From contig OZ020517.1 of NCBI GenBank assembly GCA_963971425.1, positions 11,782,501-11,846,500 on the forward strand: DNA of 64,000 nucleotides, read 5' to 3'. The notes under the pieces are model-generated. The model saw only the letters and a program-made list of their open reading frames with translations. It searched no databases and was not told the DNA's origin. This DNA comes from Bryoerythrophyllum caledonicum. Taxonomy: Eukaryota > Streptophyta > Bryopsida > Pottiales > Pottiaceae. Shown one piece after another: positions 46,233 to 57,849 of this stretch; the stretch's first letter is position 1, and every line of letters begins with the position of its first letter. Both the position numbers and the translations under genes were made by a program.

Positions 46233-47885
46233 ATGTCTTGCTCACAAAATCTTTTTGCGTCATTAAAGGTGGTGGAAATGACTGATTTGGTTGAGGTCCA
46301 GGATGGAGGAAGTCCCCCTCCAAAACGTAGTCATGTTGAAATGGGAAACACGCCAATCCACAAGAAAGTGAAGGCAACAAGCTTGTCTACACTTAAATAT
46401 TGGCTAGGTTTCAAGTCCATGAACACTATTGTAATTAATTCTGGCATGCCTAAAATACCTCTTCTTTCAATAGAAGAATTGATTGAGGGTGGAATGACCA
46501 AAGAGGAGGCAGAACAATGCTTCATAGCAATTCCCTCCTTTCCATATGTACTTCAAGAAGAATGGCCCTCAAAAAGAGCCGATGGAAAAATGGGAAACCA
46601 TTTCAACTTAACCCAACTTCCAAGTGAAGTTGAGGTTGATGAGAGTGGTTTTGCCCTTGATTACCACATCTCCATACATTTTGAGATTGGTAATCAAATA
46701 CTCCCTAGGGATAGCATTCATGGGATGGTCGTGGAACGACTAAATGAAATGAACATTCTCACAGGGGATGTCTTGGGGGAACCAATTGCAATCATGTGCT
46801 ATCACAAAAGCACGACTTGGAGTGGAAGCATTAAAATCCACCTCAAACACCCCGAACTTGATGGACGAAGTCTTTTGCAAGGGAAAAGACCCTTCATCCT
46901 AAAATTGGATGAAGGGATCTCGCACTTGGGAAAAGTATGTAAATCATACGATTCCCTAGCCCTTGCGAATCTTCTCTCCATCAAAATTACAGGTGAAAAC
47001 CTAGTGGAAAAAGAGTGGTTTACTCTTCACCACCAAATTGTGGAGGATAGCTTTGCAAGAGGGTTTGACTTTGAACTAACGGATGTTCAAAACAAGAAAG
47101 AACATGATTTTGCTTGGGTGAAAGCACCATCACCAGATCAGGCGCAGAAAATCAAGGTTCACAAAGTGGCTTTTTTGAATGAAATATTTGAGCCAAGTTT
47201 TGCCAGCAAAGGCAAAATTGGGGAAGAGGAGATTGCAAAAAAGAACGCTTTGATTCTAATTGCAAAAAACCTCAACAAAACCAAAAAAATAGAAATGCTT
47301 GAAGAAGGGATCAAGGGTATCTTTGGAAAGGGAAATGTTGTGGGGATGTACTTCAAGCTTGAGAAAGGGAAACATGTAGGTGTTTACAATGTCCAATGCT
47401 TGAATGCTGCGGTATATAAAAAACATGTGAAAACAACCACCAAAATGTATGGAAAATATGTTGAATTCATTGCGCATCCAAAAAGTCTAGACGAGAGCAA
47501 TGCACCCTCTCAAGAAACATTGATTAAACTAGGGTTTAATGATGTGAATACCGTAGTTGCAAATGCGGTAGTCGCTATGGAAAATGGTCCAAACAAAGGT
47601 CTTAACCAAGAGGACCTAAATAAAGTAGTAGAAGTTGCAGTCAACAAAGGATCAATGAGCACCATTGACGAGATCCGGAAAGAAATGAACATCATGAAGG
47701 GAGAGATCGTACAAGAAGCCCGGCTATACGTAGACACCGTACAAGCAGCAATGACGAGGACACTTAGAGGAGAGATGAAAAGCTTAAGAGCAAACCTCAT
47801 CGAAACAATAATGGACGCAGAAGAGGAGGCCAGCCGAAGACAGCTAAAGGCCATCGAAACCCCATGGACACGTCAAACTAATTAA
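46233..47885 (+). CDS. LINE ORF1 protein with RRM-like region
   Basis: Nucleic-acid-binding chaperone-type protein of a non-LTR element (inferred). The frame is open from 45858 but with a TTG; the first ATG is at 46233 and another at 46278, giving about 550 or 535 residues to TAA at 47885. The middle region is unmatched. Near the C-terminal third an RRM-like segment is visible: a beta strand ALILIAKNLNKTKK, a helix, FGKGNVVGMYFKL and a GVYNVQCLNAAVYKKHV strand. The last ~120 residues are charged and helix-forming (EIRKEMNIMKGEIVQEA ... MDAEEEASRR), possibly a coiled coil for oligomerisation. The frame is undamaged, unlike ORF2. Base composition here is ordinary (20 G in 46261-46320), while flanking LINE DNA is G-poor. 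Confidence 0.7.
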   Translation: MSCSQNLFASLKVVEMTDLVEVQDGGSPPPKRSHVEMGNTPIHKKVKATSLSTLKYWLGFKSMNTIVINSGMPKIPLLSIEELIEGGMTKEEAEQCFIAIPSFPYVLQEEWPSKRADGKMGNHFNLTQLPSEVEVDESGFALDYHISIHFEIGNQILPRDSIHGMVVERLNEMNILTGDVLGEPIAIMCYHKSTTWSGSIKIHLKHPELDGRSLLQGKRPFILKLDEGISHLGKVCKSYDSLALANLLSIKITGENLVEKEWFTLHHQIVEDSFARGFDFELTDVQNKKEHDFAWVKAPSPDQAQKIKVHKVAFLNEIFEPSFASKGKIGEEEIAKKNALILIAKNLNKTKKIEMLEEGIKGIFGKGNVVGMYFKLEKGKHVGVYNVQCLNAAVYKKHVKTTTKMYGKYVEFIAHPKSLDESNAPSQETLIKLGFNDVNTVVANAVVAMENGPNKGLNQEDLNKVVEVAVNKGSMSTIDEIRKEMNIMKGEIVQEARLYVDTVQAAMTRTLRGEMKSLRANLIETIMDAEEEASRRQLKAIETPWTRQTN

Positions 47886-47979
47886 GACCCCCAACGCGAT
47901 AAATACTATAATACTTATAATATATAAAAATATTTACAATACTAAAAAAAACAACAACAAAAATACAAAAATAATAATA

Positions 47980-48010
<31 letters not shown>

Positions 48011-48439
48011 TTTAAAAAAAATAAAAGACAAAACTACCTTAAACAACACATGCTCTTTAAAAGAAATACGAAAAACAACAAAACTCATACTAACAATATA
48101 TTTAAAAATAACAGAAATAATAGCAAAGACAAAGCTCACCTTAAAAACAAAAATAAAAATAAATACAAAAATGTTTGCAAACAAAAGAATACTTTGACAA
48201 AGAAAATTTTACACTAAAAAAAAAATTATAAAAAAAATAAAAATTTAAAGAATAATAAAATTCTAACAAAAATAATAATTATAATAAATAAAAAATATAT
48301 TATTATCATTATTAAAATTAAAACTAAAAATAAAACTAAACAAAAAATCAGAAGTAAATACAACATATCGAAAACAAACAAACTTAACAGAAGAATAACA
48401 TCAACAAAAAATAAGTATACAAGGAAAATAACAAAAAAA
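47886..48439 (+). other. AT-rich spacer between ORF1 and ORF2
   Basis: Almost entirely A and T with (AAT)n at about 47970-48010 and many A runs. No ORF is supportable on either strand, although ORF2's frame stays open for some distance upstream of 48440 without an ATG. Confidence 0.65.
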
Positions 48440-48751
48440 TTGGAAACTAGACTCACCACTCTAAACCAACACTATAAACAAATTACCAAGAGACCAACAG
48501 ATATAAAAACCAAACAAACATACAAACATACTTCTATAAAGGCCACCTTAAACCAACAAACTAAAACCAGATACAAACACTACAATAAATTCCCCAAAAC
48601 CAATCTTTTTACCCCCAAATACACAATAGAGAAACCTATATTTTCACTCAAAAACCTCTCACTCTTAATTACAAACATTAAAAACACACCAAAACCAAAA
48701 TACCAAACATATGAACTAGCCAAAATACATAAAGTCCACACCATACCTTTA

Positions 48752-48802
48752 ATGCTAAAAAGAGACACAGAACCAAACCCACGACATATACCAAATTTAC
48801 TA
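48752..48802 (+). other. Decayed second 2A-like motif in LINE ORF2
   Basis: The encoded MLKRDTEPNPRHIPNLL lines up with LLLSGDIETNPGPMPNIL (49007 on): D-x-E-x-N-P is kept, but the critical Gly-Pro is Arg-His, so skipping is not expected. The DNA just before both motifs reads ACCATAC. A 258 bp internal duplication is likely. Confidence 0.5.
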
Positions 48803-49006
48803 ACAAAACTCCCAACAAACATTAAACAAACCAATACACAATGCATAAAAAATACCCCCAAACGCCATACACATTGGACAAACAAAATCATACACATATA
48901 CACAAATAAAAATATCAAAACCAAAAACAAACACACAAAAAAATACAAAAAAAACACATGCAAACCAATAAAACAACGTTCTAAACCTTTACACTACAAA
49001 ACCATA

Positions 49007-49045
49007 CTATTACTAAGTGGGGATATAGAAACAAACCCGGGACCC
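49007..49045 (+). other. 2A-like ribosome-skipping motif in LINE ORF2
   Basis: The codons give LLLSGDIETNPGP, a full match to the 2A core D-x-E-x-N-P-G-P, preceded by the usual hydrophobic run and Ser-Gly. In known 2A peptides the ribosome skips the bond between the last Gly and Pro, here at 49042/49043, releasing the upstream product. An ATG follows directly at 49046. Skipping would separate a ~201-residue basic leader from the enzyme part. Function is inferred from the motif alone. Confidence 0.8.
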
Positions 49046-52000
49046 ATGCCCAATATACTAAAAAGACACCCACCAACACACAAGAAAAATGCCAAAATGT
49101 ACTTCATACCAAACACCATAAAACTACAACCGGAATACACACACATCGCCAAAACATTCGCACCTTTGTTAAAATCCACACATACACTACACCAATTACA
49201 TAACGTAACATACCCCAATATTGCCCAATACATACAACAAAAAAATACACTCCCACCAACGCACATATTATACTCCCTAATAGTCACCATACACCCAAAC
49301 ATAGTCGAATGTAACCGTATTCTAAGCCTACCAAACCCAAACATAACCACATGGACCAACAATTTATTAAACACCCTGTCAAACTTACAAAATCCACCTG
49401 GAAGACATATCCATATCCCACACCCTCATACAAAATTTCTTGAAGACAATCTAAATATCATAAAATATGGGGACTCAATACACAAAGAATTATACGACTT
49501 CTTACATAGGCAAAACATACCACCTTCAAACCGCACAATAAAACAAAAATTTCCTTACCTCCCTAATGACCTAATTAATGAATCACTAAAATGCTTTGAC
49601 CCCATCCCAGAATATATCCACCCACCCCCCCCACCCCCTCACCTCCCTCCACAAAACCAACACATCAACTCAACCAACAACAATACATATATAATTACAT
49701 GGAATGCCTCATCACTAAACACGGCACTCCCTAGCTTACAAACCTTGGTCACAAATACTAACACACCTCCAGCCATCATAGCTATACAAGAAACAAAACT
49801 ATCGGCCACAAAATCGACAAAATACATACAAAACATATTTCAAGACTATAAACTTATCTTTAGTAACACACATGCATTAACAAGATGCATCCAACAACGC
49901 AGACCATACACACCGCACCGAGGCGGCCTCCTTACACTAATTCATAAAAAATATGCTTTCCCGGGCAACATTATAAAGATTCCTACCCCTATGCACATAT
50001 CTCCTTACCTTCAAATAATTAAAATCGCCAATCAACCACTACAATCATGGTTAATCTTTCACATATATATGCCATCCCACCCTGAAGATATCAGATTTAC
50101 TACAGACATTCAAAACAACATTACATCACAAATAAATAACTACCCGAACCACAACTACATGTTATGTGGAGACTTCAATAGAGATATTGCTTTGATTGGC
50201 CGTCAAAACGGAAACCATAACACTCCCTTACAAACCATAGACTATCAATGGCGCCAATTTATAGAAAACCTAAACTTCACTTACAGAAACACTGATACAC
50301 AATACTCCAGACAAGGTGGATACAATTATAATGACTAAAGCCTAATTGACGGCTTTTATATAAATTCAAACAATAACACACAATACACTTCTACCACAAA
50401 CAAAGACACTATCCTCAACTCATACCACTCTCCTATACAACTCCACATACCAAACAACATACTAATTAATCGTACCCCTATAACCACAAACAAGGATACC
50501 ATACGAGTACTGAACCCCATCCCAAAAGATAACTTAGAAAAATTCTATACAATATTTTTTGAAAAAAACTCTATTCAAATTGACTCTCTAACAAACATCA
50601 TGGAAAATAATAACCAACTCTCTCAAACACAATGGCACGAAACATGCCAATCCCTCGACCTACTCATCAAAGACATCTCAGACACTCTAGAAAAAACTTG
50701 TAAAGCCCTGCCAATACCAAAAATGACAAACCGAACATCACAACAAGGTGGTTATTTACCCCGCAAACTCTCAAAAATATGGAAACAACATCTAGCTACA
50801 TATCATATAATACGGAAAACCATTAGAATAGTAAAAAATAACCCACAATGGCGTGACCACCCCATATGTAATGAATTATTGAACCTACAACACACCCGAA
50901 TTCCTGCCCCACCACCCACAGGCCTACCCCATGATATATGGATAAAAGACATTGCCCTTATCGCAAAAAATGCCAATATACAAGCCCGAAAAATAACTAC
51001 AAAATACTCCCAAGATAATATTAAAAAGGCCATCTCAAAGTATAGACAAATGTTACAATGTACAAAATTAGCCCCAGAAAAATAAATAGAAAAGTGTTTT
51101 AAAAAACCGATTCCCCACCTCTAGATTGCATCATGGACCAAAATAACAACATTCTAACTAGTCCAGAAGACATCTCAAACGAAATATTTAACCAACAGAC
51201 AAAAAATAATAGACCCATGGTACCTACTTGTAACTACCAACCACAACACTTAACAGAATGCACATGTACAATTCGCCAATATCCATGGCACGACCTAGAC
51301 GGCTTTATATTAGAAAAAAGAGGCGAACCTGAAACCCCATTACACACATACTTTAATGAAGCCATATACGATACATGCCTCCATAACCTTGGAAATAACA
51401 AAGCCCCAGGGCCAGACCGAATACCAAATTCAATACTAAAAAACATGCCCCCAAGATTTCACAAACTCCTCTTTCTCTTCTTCACCCACTGTTATAAACA
51501 AAAACAAATACCAAACTCATGGAAAAAAAGCGCAACAATCTTACTATACAAAAAAGGAGACCCCGCAATACTACCGAACCATAGACCAATCGCATTAGCC
51601 AACACAATATATAAACTCTACACTAGTACACTAACCTCTATACTTTCCTCATATGGAGAAAAATTTCGTATCTTACATGATAGTCAAGAAGGATTTAGAG
51701 CAGAAAGAAGCACCGCCAGACAAATACAAACTATAATAGCGGCACTTGAAGACGCACGCTTCACAAATCAAGATATATATATTTTATACGTTGACTTCAA
51801 AAACGCCTTTGGCTCTATTGATCACGCTCGGCTACTAGCTATAATGAAGGACATTGAATATCCAAATGATGCAATCACACTAGTCGGAAACATTTATTCC
51901 CAAACATCTACATACTACATAGGAGAGCACTTTGGAAAGACTAAGCCTATACCCATCCATAGAGGTACTATACAAGGAGATACCCTTAGTCCATACTTAT

Positions 52001-55000
52001 TCATCATATTCCTAGAACTACTACTTAGATGGCTAGAGCGAGGCAATAATGGATACACCTTTGGTACATCGCAAACTACCATAAATTCTGCCGCCTACGC
52101 CGATGACCTAGCTATCATAACCAACACAATAAAACCATTACAAACACAAATTGGCAAAATCGAAAGATACTGTAAATGGACTGGCATGGACGTAGGCGTC
52201 CCAAAATGCGCTGCCACTGGATGTCCAAATAAATCCAAAACAAATCCAACTACCTTTAAAGCTCTAATGCAAGCCTCGAACATCAACTACCGAGGCCAAC
52301 CAATCCCTATATTACACCAAAATGAATCATACACATACCTAGGCATAAACCTTGTTCCCTTTCTAAAATGGAAAATCCAAATACACTCCACGACCTCAAA
52401 ACTTATCAAACAATGTAAAGAATTAACAACATGTCCGGCCACCATGAAACAAAAAATTAAAATGGTTGACACCGTATTACGCCCAGGTATAGCATATAGC
52501 TTCTACGCTGTACCATACTCTATGCCAGCTATCAAAAAACTCGACAAAAAAATAACAGCCATACAAAAAACCATATGTGGCATGCCAAAATGCATGTCCA
52601 ACGCACTAACCCAACTCCCACACAACCTATTCGGGCTCGAAGCTTTCTCCCTAAAAAACGCATACCTCAGATGCATAGGGGAACAATTACAAAACGCCTT
52701 AAATGACATAGGTAGGCTTGGAAAAATATACACCGGGCTAACCCAATACATACTTGCCCAATTTGAAGGGGCTAAAAATATTCCGAGAATTAAAAAAACG
52801 AACTGTGTAAGATCACCAATAACCCGTGCACTATTCCTATTAAAACATGTAGCCAAAACTCACCTAAAAAGCACACTACCAAAGTTCCTCTACAACCACT
52901 CACCATTAGAAATAATATGGCAGCAAGAAACAAGAAACCACAACACACTCAACGACCAACTCTCCCAAAAACTACTACAAAAACTCCTATCAAAAAACAT
53001 CCTCGAACTAAAACAAATCACTCTACCAAACGGCACACACATCATGAATAACGAGGACTTCAAAACCTTTCACTTCACCCCATCCAAACTAATCAAAAGC
53101 GCCCTAAAAGTTGCTAAACAACTTTTTTGCCACCCAACATATCAACCTACAACCACAAGTGATATCCTTTATAACACACAACAATACTCATATACACTCC
53201 GAGACCCATTTATAACCACCAATAACAACACCCTCCCAAGAATTACCATACCACCAATACATCCTCCCACCCCCCACACCAACATTACCCCCGCCCCCCA
53301 ACGTACATCACTAAAGACCCCACCACATACCCTATTAATAACATTATACGACACAAACATATACAACATACAAACACCAACGGAATACAAAATACATATA
53401 TAAAATATCTATGCCAATGGCAGCACAACAATTACATTTTCAATAAATGGCTCCCTCAAAGAAACCTCTTTCCAAGACACGACTGCAGTACCTCCACATA
53501 TAACATAGTAAAACTAAAAGAATATTATCAAAAAATAAAACATAAATTTTTTGCGGAAATCATTCAAGCCCATCACCCCCAAGAACAAATACAAGGCTCA
53601 AGATCCGTAACCCCACCTATAAACATCCCACTACTAAACATCTATACAAAGGAATGTAATCCCGAAAAAGATATCATCACAACCTCAAACACAATTAAAA
53701 TAGAAAACAACCAAGCTCATCTATATGAAGCAAATGGCCGACATTTACACACAATCCCCACTGACAGACTTCAATGGCTATGGAATCAATACAACATGAT
53801 ACTGCAAACCCCTATAAATATTGAACCAATAACCCAATCATTCGAAACTGAACTAATTTGGCTATACCAAAAATATAAATACCGCATCCCAAAACATAAT
53901 CCCCTCAAAAACACACAATACACAATACCCACACCTATCTTAGACACATTAATTGCATCCTTCAACATCGAACAATCATACTTCTCCTCCCCCTCACATG
54001 CCCTACCAAATTAAAAAAAATCTACTCACCCTTTGAAAGAGATAAAGTATTTGGATCATTGGGAAAAGCCTTTGACTATAAATGGACCGGTAAAGGCATA
54101 GCTCACCCCCACAACGAGGAGGAAACCCAACAAGCATTACACTGGGTTAGACTTGCTGCTAAAAATGACCCACATCACTCATCTACACTCATTATCACAC
54201 CGGACAAAAATTGGTACCAAAACGATAACCCACAATCAAGTCCATTTGCAGACTCGCACATCATTGTAATATTTGAAGCAGACTCAATTGCATACGAAGA
54301 ACCTACTATTCCACCTGAGCAAAAAAAACCCAGAATTGAACCCTCTACAATACAAATAATATGCATCCACCACCTCAACCACACCCTAGGCACCCCAGCA
54401 CAATTTGCCGAACTTATCACCATAGCAAAAACCCTCAACATAAACCGGATATACACAAAAATGGCCCCACCAACACCTACACATACACTAGTCAACAAAA
54501 ACAAAAAATGGCCAAAACTAAATTACAACAACAACACACTAGACTACACCCTACCTCTCCCACCCCTCTCGGACTACCAAACTAACACCACACCTAAATT
54601 TGACCCCAAATATAGCTACTTCACAGATGGCTCCTTCAAACCACCAAAACAAATTAATCCACGTAATTGGCGTCGAGAAAAAGCTGGTTACGACATATTT
54701 AATCCTGTGAAAGAAATCAAATTAGCCAAAAGACTACATGGACTACAAAATATTCTTAGAGCAGAACTCATGGCCATCCACAAAACACTAGAAATTATTA
54801 CAACAAAATACAATAATGAACCAGTACACATATTTACAGATTGCATAAACGCACTATACCTACTAAACACCCAAATAACGCATCCCACCCTCCACAATAG
54901 CCACCCTGACAAAATCATATTAAAATCTATGATCCAAATGATACTCAAACGAAGACAAATTACAAACATTCACAAAGTTCGAGCCCACGCCAATATAGGT

Positions 55001-56204
55001 GGTAACGAACAAGCGGATAAACTAGCAAAGGAGGGACGAGAAAATCACACAAAAATGCCAAAGACCCACACAAACACGCCCTCGCCACCCCATACTATTT
55101 CCAAAAAGAAGATTGGCCCTCCAAAGAAGACACCCCTGATAAAGGCCCAATTAGATTCTTGAGTAAATACCTCGAAAAACAAGACCTATATAACAACCTT
55201 GACACAATCTCAAACAATTTTCCCAACATAGAAAAATGGACTAATAATAAAGACATAGATAATGAACTCTCCACAAACTTCTGGAAAAATCCCATCATCA
55301 TTGATTCACAAATAACATGCATTATCAAATTCCGTACCGGACAATACATGGGAAATGCCAGAAAACAACTCTTCTTCGGAATAGAAAGATTCCCATCCAT
55401 AACATGCCCAATATGCACTTCCATGGATCCTGACACATGGCTACATGTCCTACTTAAATGTCAGAACCATCACATACACGCCTTGATCGTTAAAAGACAT
55501 AACAAAGCCGTATGGGAAATCCGCAAATTAATAACCTCCCACCACAAATCGAGATGCTTTATCCTTATGAATGCCGGCACCTTTAACAATAACCCACAAG
55601 AAAACACGGTATCACCATGGCTACTTCCATGTACATGTGTAACTCAAAGATGTCACTGTAATGCTAGACTTAAACCGGATATATTATGCGTTAGAGGCCT
55701 ACCATACAATGACCCCCCACCTAACCACATAAACCAAGATTACACCATCCAATTCATCGAATTCACATATTGTAATGATAGATTCTCCCCGGAAACAATT
55801 GAAAATAAAACCAATAAATACCAACCCCTTATTGATGACATCACTGCCCTCGGGTGGAATGTGGACCCCCTTATTGTAATCACTGCTGGTGCTCGAGCCA
55901 CCACCTTTATACCATCTATAAAAATCCTGGAAGATACCTTCAAAATTCCTATTGACACAATCAAAAATACGTTCAAGAATATTAACATCATTGCCATACA
56001 ACATGCTATGTCCATCCTTCTACATAAATGCAAAATTGAAAACAACCAAACCCTCCCCGTTACACATGATCCCCCATAAAAACTCTTCTCCACTTTACCT
56101 ATAAAACCACCACCAAAACACACCTCCCTCACCACCTTCTCCCCTCCCCTTACCCTCCCCCTCTCTCCCCCCCCTTGGGGCCTATGGATTGGTTCTGAGG
56201 TTTT

Positions 56205-56350
56205 TTTTGGCTACTTGTAACATAGTGTGTACCCTCGAAAAAGGGAAGTAGTTCCAGCTCACTAATTCCCTGTCCGGTGGACTTGGTCTTAGTAGTGGAA
56301 CGAACGGACACTTTATTCACGCCGGCCCCCCTCCAGAGACTGGCGTTCTT
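56205..56350 (+). mobile_element. 5'-truncated SINE copy (same family)
   Basis: Matches 16900-17045: TACTTGTAACATAGTGTGTA, CCCTGTCCGGTGGAC, and ACTTTATTCACGCCGGCCCC followed by a TTCTTCTTCTTCTT tail. It directly follows the LINE's pyrimidine-rich 3' end, so one element may have landed in the tail of the other. Confidence 0.7.
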
Positions 56351-57234
56351 CTTCTTCTTGTAGATCACCCACACTAATTTCCATCAAAGCATGTGCATGC
56401 CAAGTTCTGATTGGGTATTTGTTCTCAAGCAAGTGTGTGTCAATCAACAATTGCATGTAAATTTTCAATTAGTGTAGGAAATTTCAAATAGTCTAGTCTA
56501 CACTATATTCACGGAACGGTGTAGTGAACAGCAGGGACTCCATCCTTTTGCCGAAACGGATGTACAAATCTATGTTTATGGATTCCCCAAAAAAGATATT
56601 TCTGGAGAAAATTTGATTTTGTATGGTTTTCGGGAGAAACTTTGTGTCGCCACATGTGTGGTCTCCAAAAAACTTGTGTCACCACCACTCTAGCTAAAAC
56701 CGTGAAACAAAAAAAAGCCTTGATAGGTATCTTGAAATAGTCTGGTCCTCACTATATGCAGTGTTTGGTGTTCTCGAAATGATAGAAGTTAGTGGCATTA
56801 TGACTTATGGTAGGTATAACTTGTGGGAGGGATGAGTGTAGTAGGGTTTCACCTCAATCCATGCCATCGACCAGGTCAGCCATCTGAACGGTGATGCTAA
56901 TGGATTGTAAGGAATATACTCCAACCAGGAGTTTTGGATTGCAACCCCAGAATAGTCCCTGCTCGATATTCGTGAAGATCAGGCCGTATATCATGAAGAC
57001 CAATAACTCTGAAAGGACAGAGTGTCACCAAAATCACGTACTATGAACCTCCAATTTGTACCCACATCTGCAAACGTTAGCAGGTTAAGACTTCGGCAGC
57101 AAATTTTACCAATCAAGGCTTGTCAAAATTACTATACATGTTAACCAACAAACAACTTAAATGTCTAATCAAACTCACAGCCAAGTTCTTGGAGATATCT
57201 TTATTATGTCATGATAACAGAAATTAAATTGGGC
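56351..57234. other. Gene-free interval with MITE D remnant
   Basis: 56785-56840 resembles one end of MITE family D (ATAACTTGTGGGAGGGATGA). No supportable gene. Confidence 0.5.
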
Positions 57235-57793
57235 TCACCAAAGCTTTCTCCTGATCGAAGTGCTTGCAATCGGTCTGGTAATCTGGTCAACAAACAATGA
57301 AGTGAAAGGAGATCGTTCATTATTTGTGGCCTTCTCAATTCTGAAGCTCTACAAAGGTCAAAAAGCACTGCAATCGTGTCGGTTCCGTCAACTGAAAGAT
57401 CTCAACTGTCAGAAATGCTACCAGTTTCAATTACACAGTTTCGGAACAGATGATTGAACGGGCTTTTTACCTTCTAGATTCTCTCTTAAAAGCCGCCATC
57501 ATTATTGCCTCTCCCTGCTCACTTTTAGATACTACAGATTCCTGCAAACGAGAGTATATACTAAAGATCATCAGTTGAACTGTTAGGTTTATTAAGTCCC
57601 ATCAACGCCCCAAACTCTGAACCTAAGGCCCCCAGGTTTGGGCGAGTAGTAGTAAGAAGATCAACTAGCATATGTCTACAGAAGAAATAACTCATGTACC
57701 TCACAATTTGCTTGGAGACCTTGCTTATCTATTGGTAGCATAGTCTCGTGCTTCTCGATTGGAGATGGTTTCGTGGATAAACGTAACAACCGC
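57235..57793 (-). CDS. Three phase-compatible putative exons downstream of the senescence gene
   Basis: On the minus strand, 57793-57700 (after TGTACAG, before GTACAT), 57541-57471 (after TTTGCAG, before GTAAAAAG) and 57340-57235 (after GCTTCAG, ending TGA) join in one open frame: a leading single base, phase 0, then phase 2/1. The product would be ~90 residues, for example RLLRLSTKPSPIEKHETM, then ESVVSKSEQGEAIMMAAFKR. They lie in line with the senescence gene, so they could be an alternative C-terminus or a spliced 3'UTR. A good donor joining them to 57850 is missing. I do not recognise the sequence. Confidence 0.35.
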
Positions 57794-57849
57794 CTGTACA
57801 TGATTATCTATAAAGAATGAGTGGGAGATATCATGTGGATCTATAATAT

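Larger units (their letters stand above)
48440..56079 (+). pseudogene. LINE ORF2: 2A-like motif, AP endonuclease, reverse transcriptase, RNase H, CCHC, restriction-like nuclease
   Basis: Replication polyprotein of the LINE. The frame 48440-50338 starts with TTG and has no ATG for 104 codons. It holds GDIETNPGP (residues 194-202) and then the AP endonuclease: TWNASS, IQETK, HIYMPS, GDFNRD, and SLIDGF and SYHSP after a TAA at 50336. Coding continues at 50600-51085. At 51133-53403 lies the reverse transcriptase: YVDFKNAFGSIDH, RGTIQGDTLSPYLF and SAAYADD (YADD at 52096-52107). At 54059-55162 RNase H shows D190, E236, D261 and D320. At 55159-56079 a C-X2-C-X9-H-X4-C knuckle (C83, C86, H96, C101), C-X-C-X4-C-X-C, and P173-D174 ... 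E201 ... K217/K220-Y221 resemble the R2-type nuclease. Breaks: stops at 50336 and 51100; frame changes near 51050-51090, 53300-53380, 54013-54020 (A run) and ~55060. Confidence 0.88.
42690..56160 (+). mobile_element. Very large LINE with 2A-like motif and two endonuclease-type domains
   Basis: I group 42690-56160 as one non-LTR element because the parts run in sense order and most share an A/C-rich, G-poor plus strand. Order: 5' tandem units (43060-43990), a basic ORF with intron-like segments (44025-44951), ORF1 (to 47885), an AT-rich spacer, and a broken ORF2 (about 48440-56079). A pyrimidine-rich tail follows (about 56080-56175). There are no long terminal repeats. The gene order of AP endonuclease, reverse transcriptase, RNase H, CCHC and a restriction-like nuclease region recalls the dual-endonuclease Dualen/RandI group described from a green alga; that placement is inference. 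The 5' limit is arbitrary and no target duplication was found. The stretch before ORF1 could instead be a separate element. Confidence 0.75.

Noticed and set aside
42690-56160. An LTR retrotransposon
   Set aside because: No long terminal repeats, no integrase or protease; the enzyme order is that of a non-LTR element.
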